From Prorocentrum cordatum (lineage: Eukaryota > Sar > Dinophyceae > Prorocentrales > Prorocentraceae): DNA of 64,000 bases. Position 1 is the first letter of the stretch; each line of letters opens with the position of its first letter. Under the pieces are notes generated by a model, which worked only from the letters and a program-made list of their open reading frames with translations, was not told the DNA's origin and ran no database searches. Both the position numbers and the translations under genes were made by a program. Positions 22,744 through 34,189 of the stretch are shown piece by piece. The DNA is taken from the NCBI GenBank assembly GCA_963575745.1, contig CAUYUJ010015701.1, positions 233,239-297,238 of the forward strand, written 5' to 3'.

Positions 22744-24127
22744 CCCTCTTTCTGAGAGGACAGCGGCGGCGACGACGGCCGAAAACGATGAAGCAATCGC
22801 TAACGTCGTCGCGGACCTGCCATGGTCAAACATTGGGCACGAGTCTATTATGATAGGCTCCGTGGTCAGAGCTTCAAGAAGCGACGAAGCACCTCCCAGA
22901 GGCCCAACGACGTCCCCCAATGCCCGAGAACCGTAACTTGCGATCCTCGAACGAGCAGGGACGTCAGACGCCAGCGCCGACGACGTCGAGCCTGCCGTGC
23001 GCTCCCGCTGCTCGCAGGAGGCGATGGAGAAGGGGTCCAAGGAGGCGATGGTCTGCAAGTGCCTGGCACAAGCCGTGGAGACGCGCGGGTGGGGCGGATC
23101 ATCCTCTCGGGGGGGAACTTCGCGGACCGAGGATCTCCAGGATCTTGGAGATCGAGCGGGTCTCGAGGATCTCGAGGATCGAGGATCTAGAGGACCGAGG
23201 ATCTCGAGGGTCTCGAGGTTCGAGGATCACGAGGATGACGATGAGGACCCCGACCAAATGCGTCTTGAAGCACGCAAGAGAGGTGTTTCACAGTTTTCGG
23301 CCTCCTGGGGCCCTCGCCGAACCCCGAGAGAGTCAACTAACGACTGCAGATACAACTCCGTCTTTTGGGATCTCGCATTGCAACATACAATGAGTCGGAT
23401 CCCTGCGACGGGGGGGAGGGATGACGAGGTGGAGGAGGAGGAGGAGAAGGACGAGTTGGGGGAGGGATGCGGAGTGACTTTGCACAGAGGAGAACGAGGA
23501 GGAGGATGAAGATGAGCACGGATGAGGATTAGCTGATGATGACATATTCGAAGACAAAGTTGTTGCTCAAGATGTCGTCGAGGATAAAAAGGATAATGGT
23601 ACATGGTAAATTTTGGGACGAGGCGGAAGGCATGAATCTACCAGAGAAGAGAGTACAGACGGCTGCTCATCACCCTCGGTCCTTCCTGATCCTAGTCTTC
23701 TGCCTCCGTCTCCCTTTCTCGCCCCTCATCCTGATCCCTACTCCTCCTCCTGCTCCTCCTCCTGCTCCTACACCTCCTCCTCCTCCTCCTGCTGTTGATG
23801 GCCACGAGAACCCGATCATGAACACTGGAGCTTCCCAAGAGCGAATAACCCCAACGGTGGAGAGCCCCAGGCACGAAAAACCTAAGGATACCCAAAGCCA
23901 GGACTGCCTTCAGCCTTCGTGGCGGCTGCGCTCCTCCTCCGCCTCGCTGTTCGGGGCCAACCAGGCATCGCATTGCACGGCCCCACAACGCATCATGCCG
24001 CTTTCTAGTGGTCCAGGAACGCCTGGCCCTTTTTTCTTCCCATGTTGGGTTCCTCTGGTCGTCCTCTTAGCATGCAGCACTCGAAAATGAAACAATGACA
24101 CGCCATAAACATACACTTTTGGCACTC
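22744..24127. other. no gene recognised
   Basis: Contains the GAGGATCTC minisatellite (separate entry), a GGAGGAGGAGAAGG patch near 23430 and a TCCTCCTGCTCC patch near 23750. Several open frames of 100-180 codons overlap one another with no recognisable product. Confidence 0.45.
23115..23245 (+). repeat. GAGGATCTC-type minisatellite
   Basis: Variants of GAGGATCTCGAGG/GATCGAGGATC repeat with a period of about 9-18 bp. Most words are self-complementary around GATC or TCGA. Confidence 0.8.
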
Positions 24128-24240
24128 CGCGCTGATTTCTTGGATCCGCGCTGGGCCTCCCCAGCGGCGCCTCCGGCGCCGCCTTCGGCGCACTCCGCGC
24201 GCCAGGGACGAGGGTACAGCGCAGATCCAAGAACTCCGCG
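24128..24240 (+). repeat. foldback repeat with GGATCC-centred arms
   Basis: CCGCGCTGATTTCTTGGATC (left, 24128-24152) pairs with the right arm CAGCGCAGATCCAAGAACTC (24217-24240). Between them GGCGCC words can also pair. Related fragments appear at about 26856-26915 (TCCGCGCGCCAGGGA, GTGGATCCAAAA) and 29562-29690. Confidence 0.75.
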
Positions 24241-24360
24241 TGGAGGGCCAGCATTTGTTCCAAACATCCCAAATTGGGTTCCTGCTTTCTCTGGACACAC
24301 CCCGCGGAGGAACCCCATCCCCCTCCCCCTTCTGCGCCTCACTCACGCACTCAGCTCGTC

Positions 24361-24395
24361 TCATCAGCATCGCCATCGGTCATCGCCACCATCTG

Positions 24396-24426
<31 letters not shown>

Positions 24427-24700
24427 CATCATCATCAGCTTCAGCATCAGCATCAGCATCAGCATCAGCATCAGCATCATCATCGTCAGCATCATCAACA
24501 TCATCATCATCATCAGCATCAGCATCGCCGTCACCGTCATCATTCATCACCATACCCTTCGTCAACATCACCCTCATCATCCCTGAACCACGCATCATCA
24601 TCATCATCATCATCATCAGCATCATCCTCATCATCATTACTCACTCATCATCACTCAGCCACTGATCATCATCACTCACTCACTCGTCACTTCGTCATCA
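24361..24700 (+). repeat. (CAT)n array with CAG inserts
   Basis: ATC/CAT repeats interrupted by blocks of AGCATC and by short CACTCA runs at the end. Frames encode His, Ser or Ile runs and are not genes. Confidence 0.95.
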
Positions 24701-25246
24701 CCCACTCCCTAGCTCGACTGTGGTGGAAGTATCAAGCGGGCGCCTCTGCGAGTGCAGCGCGAGGAAGTCCCAGGCGGGAGCCCCGCGCGCCCCGCTGCAG
24801 CCCTTCCGCGCGCGCCCGCGCCTGCCCTCCCTGGCCGCTCTCCCCTCCGCGGCCGTCCCTCTCCTCTGACCCCCCTCGCGCCGGCGGGCCGCCCCGCGAC
24901 GCGCCGTGGCCCGGGCGTTCCTGAGGACGCGCGCGCGCAGGCCGCCCCCGGGCGCGCTGCGACGCAACATGGCGGGAGATGGGCCCCGTCGGGCGCGGCA
25001 GCGCTGCCTGCCGCATGCTCTGCATCTTCGGGGCACGTCGCCCGACCATCCCGGAGGCGGTGTCCTGGCTCGTGCCCAGGCGCGGGCCCGGTGCGCCCGC
25101 GGCGCGGGCGTGGCGCGGCTGCGACACGGCTGCGGCTCGCGTCCGACGCGGATCCGACGAGTTCCCGACACGGGTTCGACACGGATGGGGACGAGACGGA
25201 TCAGAGGACAGGCGAGGTGCATTGAGGATGGAACACATAGCCTGTC
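24701..25246. other. GC-rich, no gene recognised
   Basis: Very GC-rich; open frames on both strands overlap completely, as expected where stop codons are rare. No domain or motif is visible. Confidence 0.5.
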
Positions 25247-25412
25247 CGCATGGTAAGGATGGGCAACCTTCCCAATGGTGCCCTTGCATCCTTGTCTCCT
25301 CGGCCCATACTTGGGCACTCTCGTTTGCCGCGCCCCGTTCGAAAAGCTTCGACAGGGGCGTCCAAGGCCCTTGCATCCTTATCGCACATCCTTCCGTTAC
25401 GGGCCGACTGTA
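25247..25412 (+). repeat. dispersed repeat P5, copy 1
   Basis: Aligns with 53973-54134: AAGGATGGGCAACCTTCCCAA, CCGCGCCCCG(T/C)TCGA, AAGCTTCGA and GGCCCTTGCAT recur in order. AAGGATG near the left and CATCCTT near the right give short imperfect inverted ends. Confidence 0.75.
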
Positions 25413-25439
25413 ATCCCATTGGATTTGGTTGAGTCCCTC

Positions 25440-25993
25440 CTTGAGAAGGAGGAGGAGGAGGAGGAGGTGGAGGAGAAACAGGAGGAAGGGGGAGAAGGAG
25501 GAGGAGGAGGAGGAGGAGGAACAGCAGAAAGAGGAGGAGGAGCAGAAAGAGGAGGAGGAGGATGAGAAAGAGAAGAATGAGGAGGATGAGGAGGAGGATG
25601 AGGAGGAGGAAGAGCAGGAGGAGGAGGGGGAGGAGGAAGAGCAGGAGGGGTGAAGGGAGGAGGAGAGGAGAGGAGGAGGAGCAGCAAGAGGAGGAAAAGG
25701 AGGAGGAGGAGGAGGAGGAGGAGCAGCAGAAAAGAGGAGGAGGAGGAAGAGGAGGACAAGGAGGAGCATCAGGAACAGAAAGAGGAGGAGGAGGAGGAGG
25801 AGGAGGAGAAAGGGGAGAACGAGGAGGAGGAGGAGGAGGAGCAGCAAGATGATGATGATGAGGAGGAGGAGGAGGAGCAGGAGAAGCAGGAGCAGAAAGA
25901 AGAGGAGGAGAAGGAGGAGAAAGAGGAGTACCAGGAGGGGGGAGGAGGAGGAGAAGGAGGAGGAGGAGGAGGAGGAGGAGGAGGAGGAAGACG
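25440..25993 (+). repeat. GGA polypurine tract with GCAGAAA inserts
   Basis: GGA repeats with GAGCAGAAAGAG and GATGATGATGAG variants. Long Glu-rich + frames and Leu/Ser/Pro-rich minus frames over it are artefacts. Confidence 0.95.
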
Positions 25994-26139
25994 AGGAGGG
26001 GTTCAAGCCTCCCCTTCTGCGGTCGGCCCGTCTGTTCGTGTCCCCATTCGCCCTGTTCTTCCGGGCCCCCGTCCGTTTCTCCCCTCTCATACCTCGCCGG
26101 CCCCTTCAACTTCCACGGTGACCGGCCCACTTTCGGAAT

Positions 26140-26182
26140 GGCCCCCGCCTGCAGTGCCAGACAGTACCTGCAGGAGGGGGCC
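26140..26182 (+). repeat. 43-bp hairpin
   Basis: GGCCCCCGCCTGCAG (26140-26154) pairs with CTGCAGGAGGGGGCC (26168-26182), one mismatch. It resembles the CTGCAGG ends of the M family and may be a collapsed remnant of one. Confidence 0.7.
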
Positions 26183-26390
26183 AATGGCAGCGCTCGTGAG
26201 GACTTCACGCCGTCAGGATTGGATCGGATAAGGGTTCAAGCCTCCCGCCAGCGGCCCCCGGCGTCGTGAGCATGTCCACCGCGGCCGCGAGGGGAGGGCC
26301 CCGGGGATCCCCATCCGCCGCCCCCGTCCGGGCAGAGGGCCCTGGCGCTGCGCTCGCCGGCGGGCTCGGGGTGGCCAGCGCCATGCCTTG

Positions 26391-26556
26391 AGTCGGGCAT
26401 GTCCCTCCGCAGGAGAAAAGAATTGAAACATTGTTTTAAAATGTGTCTGGGTACGATCGTTCTATCATGTTTTGACCAGTTCTGAGCACGTGTTGGGTAT
26501 TTTCATATTTCGTCCAAAAATCCGCCTGAAGGGGGGGGGGGGAGTGTGCCCGACTT
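26391..26556 (+). mobile_element. M-family MITE-like element, copy M3
   Basis: Left end GAGTCGGGCATGTCCCTCCG then CAGGAG; right end TCCGCCTGAA, a G-run, and GTGCCCGACTT. The interior is AT-richer than its surroundings and includes TTTGACCAGTTCTGAGCA and TTTCATATTTCGTCC. No coding capacity. Confidence 0.8.
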
Positions 26557-27640
26557 CAGCCATGCCCGACGCGGGGCCGCGAGAGAGCCGAGCACGCGCG
26601 TCGGCGCCACGAGGGCTCGCTCGACACCGAACCCCTCCACGTCTGAGCGCTTCCCCCCCCCCCCTCCCGCCGCGCGGCCGCTGTCGCCTCCTTCCCCCCC
26701 CCCCCTCCCACGCGCTGGCCACTTCGCCATCTCGGTGGCCCCGACCAGCCGCACGCTGGAGCGGGCTGCCTCTGCCTCGCCGCCGACGGAACACAGTCAG
26801 CGCCACGAGGCCCAGGGGAGGCAGCGGGGCGCGGAGCGGCGGCGGACCCCCGGCGCGCTCCGCGCGCCAGGGAGGGCGGCCCAGCGTGGATCCAAAACAT
26901 CCACGCCCAGCGCCAAAAAGTGGATGTCTATGCAGCTCGCTCTTCCTCGACGAGGGGCTGCTGCGTGCATCCGCACGCCCTCGCGGCAGCGGCCCGCGGC
27001 CGGCCGAGGCGCAGGCAGCGTGCCTGGCCACCCTCGCCCCGCGCGAGGCCTCCATTGCACTGCGCCGCCCGTCCGTCGCCCCAGGCATCGGTGCGCCGCA
27101 GCGGCGCCTGCGATGCGAGCTTGGGCCGAACTGGTCCTGAAAGGGTTGGGGGAGAGGAGAGGGAGATGAGAGCGGGAGGTCCATGGTGCGGCGACGCGGA
27201 AACATGGTGTGGGCAGTTCGTCTGTTGTGTTCGACATCTCTAAAGCCCGTTTCCGGCCCCAGGACCGTGGAAGTGGTCGAAATCTCGCGGCGCCGACGAC
27301 GTTGAAAAACAGGTTGTGAATGCGAGGAGGAGGGGGAGGGGATTAAGGAACTTGCGCCAATGCGTGCACCGCAGTGGTGGGGCAGCGCATTAATAATAGA
27401 TTGGCATGAGGAGGGCGAGGAGGGAGGGAGAGTGGAAGGCGTGTGAGACAAAGTCCAGGTGGACAGGCGCCACGAGGGAGGGAGGATCAACAGGATTGCC
27501 ATGAGGTCGGAGAGAAGAAGGGGCAGGGGCAGCAGTGCGGAGCGGAGAAGGAGTCGGAGGGGTAGGCAAACAGAGCAGGTGTGAGGGAGGAGGCAGGGAG
27601 GATAAAGACGGGGGAGGGAAGGAATGCGGAGGAGAGGCAG
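26557..27640. other. GC-rich, no gene recognised
   Basis: Contains two C-runs near 26655 and 26695 and a partial relative of the 24128 foldback. Both strands are open over much of it because of composition. The last 100 bp lead into a GTAGGA repeat. Confidence 0.45.
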
Positions 27641-28900
27641 GAGTAGGAGTAGGAGTAGGAGTAGGAGTAGGAGTAGGAGTCAAGCTAGCCAGCTCGAGCG
27701 AGTCAAGCATGGCATGCCCAGTCCCACCCGCCCTCCCACAACATAAGAAGCAAAGCTGGCACAACTGGGGGCCGAAGTCACACCGGCCAGCCGGTTTGGT
27801 ACAGCTGATGCGGCCGCGATGGCGGTTGCCGACGGGAACTGGCGAGCGCGTGTTGAATGCCGCGCACGCATTGCCAGACGAGTCGAGAATGGCCCGGTAC
27901 ACCGCAGGAAGCCAGAGGTGGCCGGAGGAAGCCCGACGGTCTGACAGGACACCCCAAAGCATTTTTGTGAAAAAGCATTGGGTTTTTGATGTTTTTATGT
28001 TGAAATGCTTGCAAACACACGGTGTTCGGTAGGATTCTGACATGAACGCGCGAGTGTGCTCTTTGTGGTATTTTTTGCACAGGATTCGCGGCCTGGGTGC
28101 ATGACAGAGCATCGCGAGTGCACCGCGCGATGACGTGAAATCGCTGGATTCGACCGAATTCTTAAGATTCCTATGGTTTTCCGATGATTTCAGCAAGAGA
28201 GCCCGGGCGGGAAATTTGTACATTTTTTGTGAAAAGCATTTGGTTTTTGATGTTTTTATGTTGAAATGCTTGCAAACACACGGTGTTCGGTAGGATTCTG
28301 ACATGAACGCGCGCGTGTGCTCTTTGTGGTATTTTTTGCAATGGATTATCGCCGTGGACGACAGGACGTCCATGTCGAGAGGAAAAAATAAGAAAAATGT
28401 TGATTTTGTATTGTTTTTTACAGGTTAGGATGGGACCACCCGGATGCGCCCGCTATCTGCCGGCCTGAGGGGGGAGTAGGAGTATATTCTAATAAGGAAT
28501 AAGGATAGGAGTAGGAGTAGGAGTGGGAGTAGGAGTAGGAGTCAAGCTAGCCAGCTCGAGCGAGTCAAGCATGGCATGCCCAGTCCCACCCGCCCTCCCA
28601 CAACATAAGAAGCAAAGCTGGCACAACTGGGGGCCGAAGTCACACCGGCCAGCCGGTTTGGTACAGCTGATGCGGCCGCGCTGGCGGTTGCCGACGGGAA
28701 CTGGCGAGCGCGTGTTGAATGCCGCGCGCGCATTGCCAGACGAGTCGAGAATGGCCCGGTACACCGCAGGAAGCCAGAGGTGGCCGGAGGAAGCCCGACG
28801 GTCTGACAGGACACCCCAAAGCACTTTTGTGAAAAAAGCATTGGGTTTGTTATGTTTTTATGTTGAAATGCTTGCAAAAACACGGTGTTCGGTAGGATTC
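27641..28900 (-). repeat. recent tandem duplication next to assembly gap
   Basis: A block of about 300 bp starting at GTAGGAGTAGGAGTCAAGCT (27661-27970) recurs at 28513-28823 with only a few substitutions. A sub-block (GATGTTTTTATGTTGAAATG to the TATTTTTTGCA phrase) occurs at about 27988-28081, 28238-28341 and, in part, 28850-28900. On the minus strand one frame (28373-27390) reads through both short blocks as CKKYHKEHTRAFMSESYRT and continues to CDFGPQLCQLCFLCCGRAGG and a Thr-Pro run. No family is recognised. It could be an exon-like fragment or a chance frame. Confidence 0.75.
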
Positions 28901-29000
28901 NNNNNNNNNNNNNNNNNNNNNNNNNNNNNNNNNNNNNNNNNNNNNNNNNNNNNNNNNNNNNNNNNNNNNNNNNNNNNNNNNNNNNNNNNNNNNNNNNNNN
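28901..29000. other. assembly gap (100 N)
   Basis: One hundred N, probably a placeholder length, falling inside the second copy of the duplicated block. The true copy number of the duplication is therefore unknown. Confidence 1.
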
Positions 29001-29141
29001 GCCTTGTCTTGACGTTTTCAGACATCGTTGTTGCGTTTTCAGTTTGTAAACGCTAGAACAAAAAACAGGGTGCTTTTAGAGCGAACCAAACCCTCCAGGC
29101 TGCGCTCGGCGTCCCCCCAGGCTGCGCTCGGCCTTACGATG

Positions 29142-29301
29142 AAGTCGGGCCTGTCCCTCTGCAGGGGGAATAACTATTCAAAAGCAGTCAAAAAATAGTC
29201 GGGGGACTATTCGACTATCTTCGAGCATTTGTGGGGCATTTTCTGTGTATTTTGACTTTTTGTTTGCTCAGAATCCCCCTGCAGGGGGACGTGCCCGACT
29301 T
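29142..29301 (+). mobile_element. M-family MITE-like element, copy M1 (best preserved)
   Basis: Left AAGTCGGGCCTGTCCCTCTG then CAGGGGGA; right TCCCCCTGCAGGGGGACGTG then CCCGACTT. The two ends are inverted repeats of about 28 bp with two mismatches. The 160-bp element has an AT-rich centre with TAGTCGGGGGACTA-like internal symmetry and no coding capacity. Confidence 0.88.
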
Positions 29302-30910
29302 AACCTAATGACTGTCGGTGTCGGTCGTGCTGCCAGTTCGGCTGGCCTTCGATTCGGTGGTGGCCGCCTGCGCCTTCGACGTGGCGCTCGTGGGGCAGCC
29401 CTGCAGCAGCCTCTGCCGGAGTGCCGAGGTCATGTGGCAGATTTTTAGGGCATGTGGCCCCCCCTTGTTGCCCCCCCGCCCCACAGTGGCGAAGGCGCAA
29501 TGTGGCGACCCCCCTTCTGGAAGAGCCATCATCGGAATCTTAACTGTTGAAGGTCCAGGCGGATGTCTCGGATCGGCGCTGGACGCCCTTCCGCAGTTCG
29601 CGTAATTATCGTCTGGGACTGCGCCGCAGGCGCCGCCAAGAGGGGGTCGGCGCCCGATCCAAAAATCAGCGTGGACCTCCGGAAGGCGTTGTTCATGCCG
29701 ATGCTGGGTCTCCAACTCTTCCCCCATTCTCGGCCTCTCCACGATCCATTTCGCTTTGCTGCACGCTCTGCTCTAAATGCAGATTGTCCCCATTCCCCGT
29801 CCCTGTGCTTCTCCCACAGATGCCCAGATCAGATGTCTGGATTCTTTCAACTGGGGTCCCTTGAACCCCCGACACCTTGGGCTCGCTTTTTCATCCAGAG
29901 TATTAGTGTGACGGTCGCGCAGCCCGAGAATCGTTCCAAATGTCGACATCTGCAGACAGCATCCGTCAGTTTTTTATTGAAGCCGTGTCCCATTCTTTTC
30001 AGAGCACCTCCCATCTCTGCAGGCTGCGGCTGGGGATGTCTGGAGGTGAGGAGCGACCCATGGCTCCAGAGTCTTTTTTGTTGCAGTTCCCTGGGGGACC
30101 AGAAAGGGTCCCCAGATCCCGAAACAGACCAATCATGTTCGTAGTTCAGGAACGACAAGGACGTACTCGCAGACGAGTCCATGCTGGTTTCGACAGTGCG
30201 CATTGCGCGAACGTTCGTATCACGAGGCTGGTCTCGCGGACGGGGGGGCTGCATTCATGTACGTGGCTGGGCGCGTACGTCTATGTGGGTCCCTTACACT
30301 AGTACTGAGTTGTTCATGGCACTTGAGGTCTGTGGAACGGTGTAGCGAGATGAGGGGTGGGCGGGTTCGAAAGCTGGAGGTAACCCCTTCCCCCTTCCTC
30401 CGCTACCAGAGCTCTCTCCGGGACGGCCAAGAATATGATGTCTTTCACCGGCTTGAAGCATATCCATATCGTTTTGTTTGGCCTCACCTTACCTCGGTGC
30501 CGATCTGAAGGATACCTGCAGTTTCTGAGAGAACATCCCTGATATTGTCATCGCCTCGGGGTTCCCGATCTGAGGGACAGGGATAAGTTCGATGCTGGTC
30601 AGTCATGCTGCTTGTTTGCATGAGGGCAGTCCCCACCCTGTCCTCCATGGCCGATGTTTGTTCATCCTTAGCCGTTTATCAGTTCACGGCCGTAGTGGGG
30701 CCCGAAGCTGTCCCGCCGGGGGGGGGGGGCTGGAAACGAGGAGCAGAAGCCCGGCGGCGAGCCCAGGGGGCCTTCTCAGGAGGCGGCGCGGTTACTCGGA
30801 AGCCCTCGCGCCTCCTCCCTCCGAAGTCTGTTGTGTCTTCGGGAGGGCTCATAAGGTTTTCTCAGAAGGCCCGAGGCCGTCCGAGTCTTCTGAGAAACCC
30901 CGCCCCCCCC
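29302..30910. other. no gene recognised
   Basis: Mixed sequence. Open frames at 29563-30144 (+, 193 codons) and 29847-30254 (-, 135 codons) overlap each other and match nothing I know. 29562-29690 resembles the GGATCC foldback at 24128. Confidence 0.45.
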
Positions 30911-31090
30911 CTACTCCTAGTTTCTTGATTGGCGTCGGGGGGGCGTCACCCCCGCCAGCAGCCACACATCGACCCCCGTCGCGGGCAGCCACCGCGCGCC
31001 GAAGGCGCTCCGACCCCCGTCGCTGCGGGACGACGAGGCGCGGTTGACCCCCGTCGGGGGGTACCCCCCCACGTTTATGGAGAAACCCAG
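30911..31090 (+). repeat. dispersed repeat P6, copy 1
   Basis: Aligns with 34504-34682 at roughly 85-90 percent by eye: CTACTCC, GGCGTCACCCCCGCC, GACCCCCGTCGCGGGCAGC, CGCGCGCCGAAGGCGCTCC and GACGACGAGGCG recur in order. GACCCCCGTCG appears several times within each copy. Confidence 0.85.
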
Positions 31091-31268
31091 GGTAGGCTCG
31101 CCGCCGAAAACACCACGACCTTCTGTTGTGCATGGCGCGTGCGTCCCTGAGCCTCCTCCTCCCCACAGGACCGGCCCCGGCGACCCCGACGCCGGCGGCG
31201 TGGGGGAGGCGAGGCCCGACGAGGGCGAGGAGGGCGAAGAGAGCGAGGACGGCGAGCACAAGGAGCTC

Positions 31269-31457
31269 GGCCTCCCAGATGGGGTCCAAGCGCAGGGTCT
31301 CGAAGGGTCGCTCCGCATCGGCGACGTTTTGGCCGGATCTCTCCGCGCGGGCGGCGCCGATGCCTCGCCGACGCGGCGCCGATGCATGGCCGGTGCATTC
31401 GCCGACGCGGCGCGGCCCTGCGACCCCCACCTCTCCTCGGACCCCATGCGGGAGGCC
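31269..31457 (+). mobile_element. F-family foldback element, copy F3
   Basis: Left end GGCCTCCCAGATGGGGTCC; right end GGACCCCATGCGGGAGGCC. The centre carries CGCCGATGCC and GGCGCCGATGCAT words like F1 and F2, but this copy is the most diverged. No coding capacity. Confidence 0.65.
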
Positions 31458-31736
31458 TGCAGAGGAGCTCCTGCGCACGCTGAGCGCTGCCAACGAGGGT
31501 GGCCCCCGCGGGGGGGGCGCGGGGGCCAGAGGACGAGCACCGACTTTCTCTCGTGCTCGCTGGCCGCTGGGGCGCTTCTTGGGGAGGCCCTCGTCGCCAC
31601 GCTGGGCTCCGCCTCGAGATTCTCCGCTCAGAACGCACCCTGGGCGAGGCCCCGGGAGCGCGTGTGTGCAGCGGTAGATCGGTGCCTCCGGCCCCCCCAA
31701 AATGGGCACGGGGTGGCCCTTTGAGGGCAGAGAGCC

Positions 31737-31958
31737 GGTGGGACAGAGGACCGGTCCGCCAGAGGACCAGGTCGCCGAGGACCAGTTCGCCAGAGGGCTG
31801 GTTCGCCAGAGGATTGGCTTGTGAAAAATGAGGTTCGCCAGAGACCGGTTTGCCAGTCCCGTTTCGCCAGGCCCGTTTCGCCAGGTCCGGTTCGCCAGGC
31901 CCAGTGCCCCAGGCTCGGTTCGCCAGGCTGGGTTCCCCCGGCAAAGTTCCTCATGCCC
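31737..31958 (+). repeat. GGTTCGCCAGAGGAC minisatellite
   Basis: A 14-16-bp word (CGGTTCGCCAGGCC and variants) repeats about 14 times, changing from an AGAGGAC to a CAGGCC tail along the array. Confidence 0.85.
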
Positions 31959-32004
31959 TGTTCGCGAGACCTGCAGCGGGACGGAGGATGGTGATGCGGA
32001 GGAT

Positions 32005-32660
32005 GAGGAGTAGGAGGAGGAGGGGGAGGAGGAGGAGGGAAAGGATAAGGAGGAGGGGGGGGAGGAGGAGGAGGAGGGGGAGGGGGAGGAGGAGAGGAGG
32101 AGGAGGAGGAGGAGGAGGAGGAGGAGGAGGAAGAGGAGGAGAAGGAGGAGGATGAGGAGGAGGAGGAGGAAGGAGTGGAGGAGAAGGAGGAGAAGAAGAA
32201 GGAGTGAAGGACGCGTGGACGTGCAGAGGAGGGTTGTCGTCGTCGTCGTCGTCGTCATCGCCATTGTCGTCGTTGTCGTTTTGGTCGTGGTCGTCGTCGT
32301 CGCCCTTTTCGCCGCCATCGCTCTTGTTGTCGTTGTCGATCTTGTCGTCGTTGTCGCCTTTGCTGTCGTCGTCGTCGTTACCGCCCTCGCCGTCGCCGTG
32401 GCCTTCGTCTTCGTCGTCGTCGTCGTCGTTTCGTCGTCGTCGTCGTCCTTCCCGCCTTCGCCGTCGTCGTCATCGTCGTCGTCGCTGAGTCCTCGTCGTC
32501 GTCGGCGTCGCCGTCGTCGTCGTTTTCGTTGTCGTCGTCGTCGTCGTCGCCCTTGTCGTCGTCGTCGTTGCCGTCGTCGTCGTCATCGGCGTGTCCTTGT
32601 TTCGTCGTCGTTGTCGTCGTCGTCGCCGTCGTCGTCGTCGTGGTCGTCGCCGACTGGTCC
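32005..32660 (+). repeat. GGA tract followed by (CGT)n array
   Basis: GGA repeats to about 32205, then CGT/GTC repeats from about 32230. The long Val-, Ser-, Arg- and Asp-rich frames are artefacts. Confidence 0.95.
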
Positions 32661-32805
32661 GCCTCCCGCTCGCCTGGTAGGGCCCCGCCCGCCGCCGGAC
32701 CCCAGGCTGGACCCGCTCGCCAGCGAGGGTCCTCCCGCCCGACCCGACCCGCGCGTTTGGGTACGCGTGTGCTACCTCGATTTACCGACCGTCCGCCCCC
32801 TTTTC

Positions 32806-32935
32806 TAATGTTTGTAAACGGCACGTTTTAAACAGCCCTCGTGTTTGTACACAGCAAGTTTTAAACAGCAAGTTTTCATGTCCCGCCCTCGTGTTTGTAA
32901 ACGGCAAGTTTTGATGTCCCGCCCGTCCGACCCCC
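32806..32935 (+). repeat. short tandem repeat with GTTTGTAAACGGCA word
   Basis: GTTTGTAAACGGCA(C/A)GTTTT occurs at about 32812 and 32894, with a GTTTGTACACAGCAAGTTTT variant between. CCCTCGTGTTTGTA and ATGTCCCGCCC are also repeated. Confidence 0.8.
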
Positions 32936-33112
32936 CGCCCGCCCGCCGCCCGCCCGCTCGCCAGGGTCCGTCCGCCCTGCGCGCCCGCCCGTGCGGGTCC
33001 GCTCGCCGAATTTCATTCGCTTGTTCGGGTGCACGTTTGCTTCCTCGATGATGCGTCTGACTTGAGTGTCCCGCCCGGATCTGGCTTGTCTGTGTCCTCC
33101 TGTGATCGGTGG

Positions 33113-33223
33113 CTTGGCATCGCTCGGACATGTGCGTTTTTTTTCTCTGCGAGGACCATCGAGGAGCATCCTTGATCATTTGGCGAAAAAACCACGCACG
33201 AAACCGAAAACAAGCACAGGGAA
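33113..33223 (+). repeat. dispersed repeat P7, copy 1
   Basis: Near-identical to 52482-52590: CTTGGCATCGCTCGGAC, GTGTGCGTTTTTT, CGAGGAGCATCCTTGATC, TTTGGCGAAAAA and CCACGCACGAAACCG. Identity is about 90 percent by eye. Confidence 0.85.
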
Positions 33224-34189
33224 TGGACGTCCGAGCGATGGCCAGGTGGAGGTGCCGTCCTTTGGGGAGCTCTGTCGGAAGGTGCTGCCTCCCGACCCAG
33301 GGCTGGACCTCCAAAAGCCGTTCTGCTGGACTGCGGCCGTGCTGTGCTTCTCGTCTTGGCAGGGAGGTGCCGGGAGTAAGGCATGGCAAGACGACAGCAA
33401 GACGAACCAAATTTCGTTGAGGTTCAGCCCTGTCCCGACCCCTGGCCGCCCGCCGGTGTTCTGCCTGCTCGTGCCGTGCCGCTGCCTGGAGACACGGTCC
33501 GCCCCGCCTCTGCACGGGGGACGGCCTCCCGCCCTTGCCCGCCGCGCCGCGCCGGTCCGTGCTCTCAGCGTTTCGGCACCCCTCCTGCGGCGCGGTCGAT
33601 GCGCGCAGGCGGGTGGCGTTGGGATTGCGGTGGGGACATTCGTCGAGGAATGGGCCCAGGAGGCTTCAGACCCTGGGGGCTTCCCTATCTGATGAGGGCG
33701 GCAGTGTGATCCATGGCCGATCCACGATCGGAGTTTCACCGGTTTCCAGACCCTGGATTCCTGATTCAAGGGTTGCTCATCCAATACCCTCACCGTATCT
33801 GGGGCTGTTCACCGCCTGCTTTGTTGCCCATGCTCGTGCTCGAGGTCGTTGCTGCCACAGCCACTAACTCCCCTCCGGCACCTCGGTGGAGGCCGTAAAA
33901 ACCGTAAAAGGGCACAAGCGCCGCCAGAGATATCCCTACATCCGAGTTTGTATCTTAATTGGCTGGCCCTGGCGCAGGCAACGCGTAGGGTAGCAACGCA
34001 GAGGGCACCAGCGGGACAACTTCCCTCCGCCAGCCGTTTTGTTCTCCTCGAGATTATGTTCTTGGTCCGTTGGCCACCAGCGGAGTGCTCACATTATTTG
34101 GCTGATTGATCGATCCGCTTCCCCTCCTTGCGTGATTCGGAGCATGTCTCCCAGGCACGGCAGGAGGTACTCTCCCAGCCCTTGAGCAC
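33224..34189. other. no gene recognised
   Basis: GC-rich mixed sequence with overlapping open frames on both strands. The phrase CGTTGAGGTTCAGCCCTG near 33415 also occurs near 7434. Confidence 0.45.

Noticed and set aside
24732-26090. 452-codon minus-strand frame
   Set aside because: Composed of the GGA tract and very GC-rich DNA where all frames tend to stay open.
30849-32318. 489-codon minus-strand frame
   Set aside because: It spans three unrelated repeats (P6, the CGCCAGG minisatellite, the GGA tract). A real gene would not coincide with these borders.
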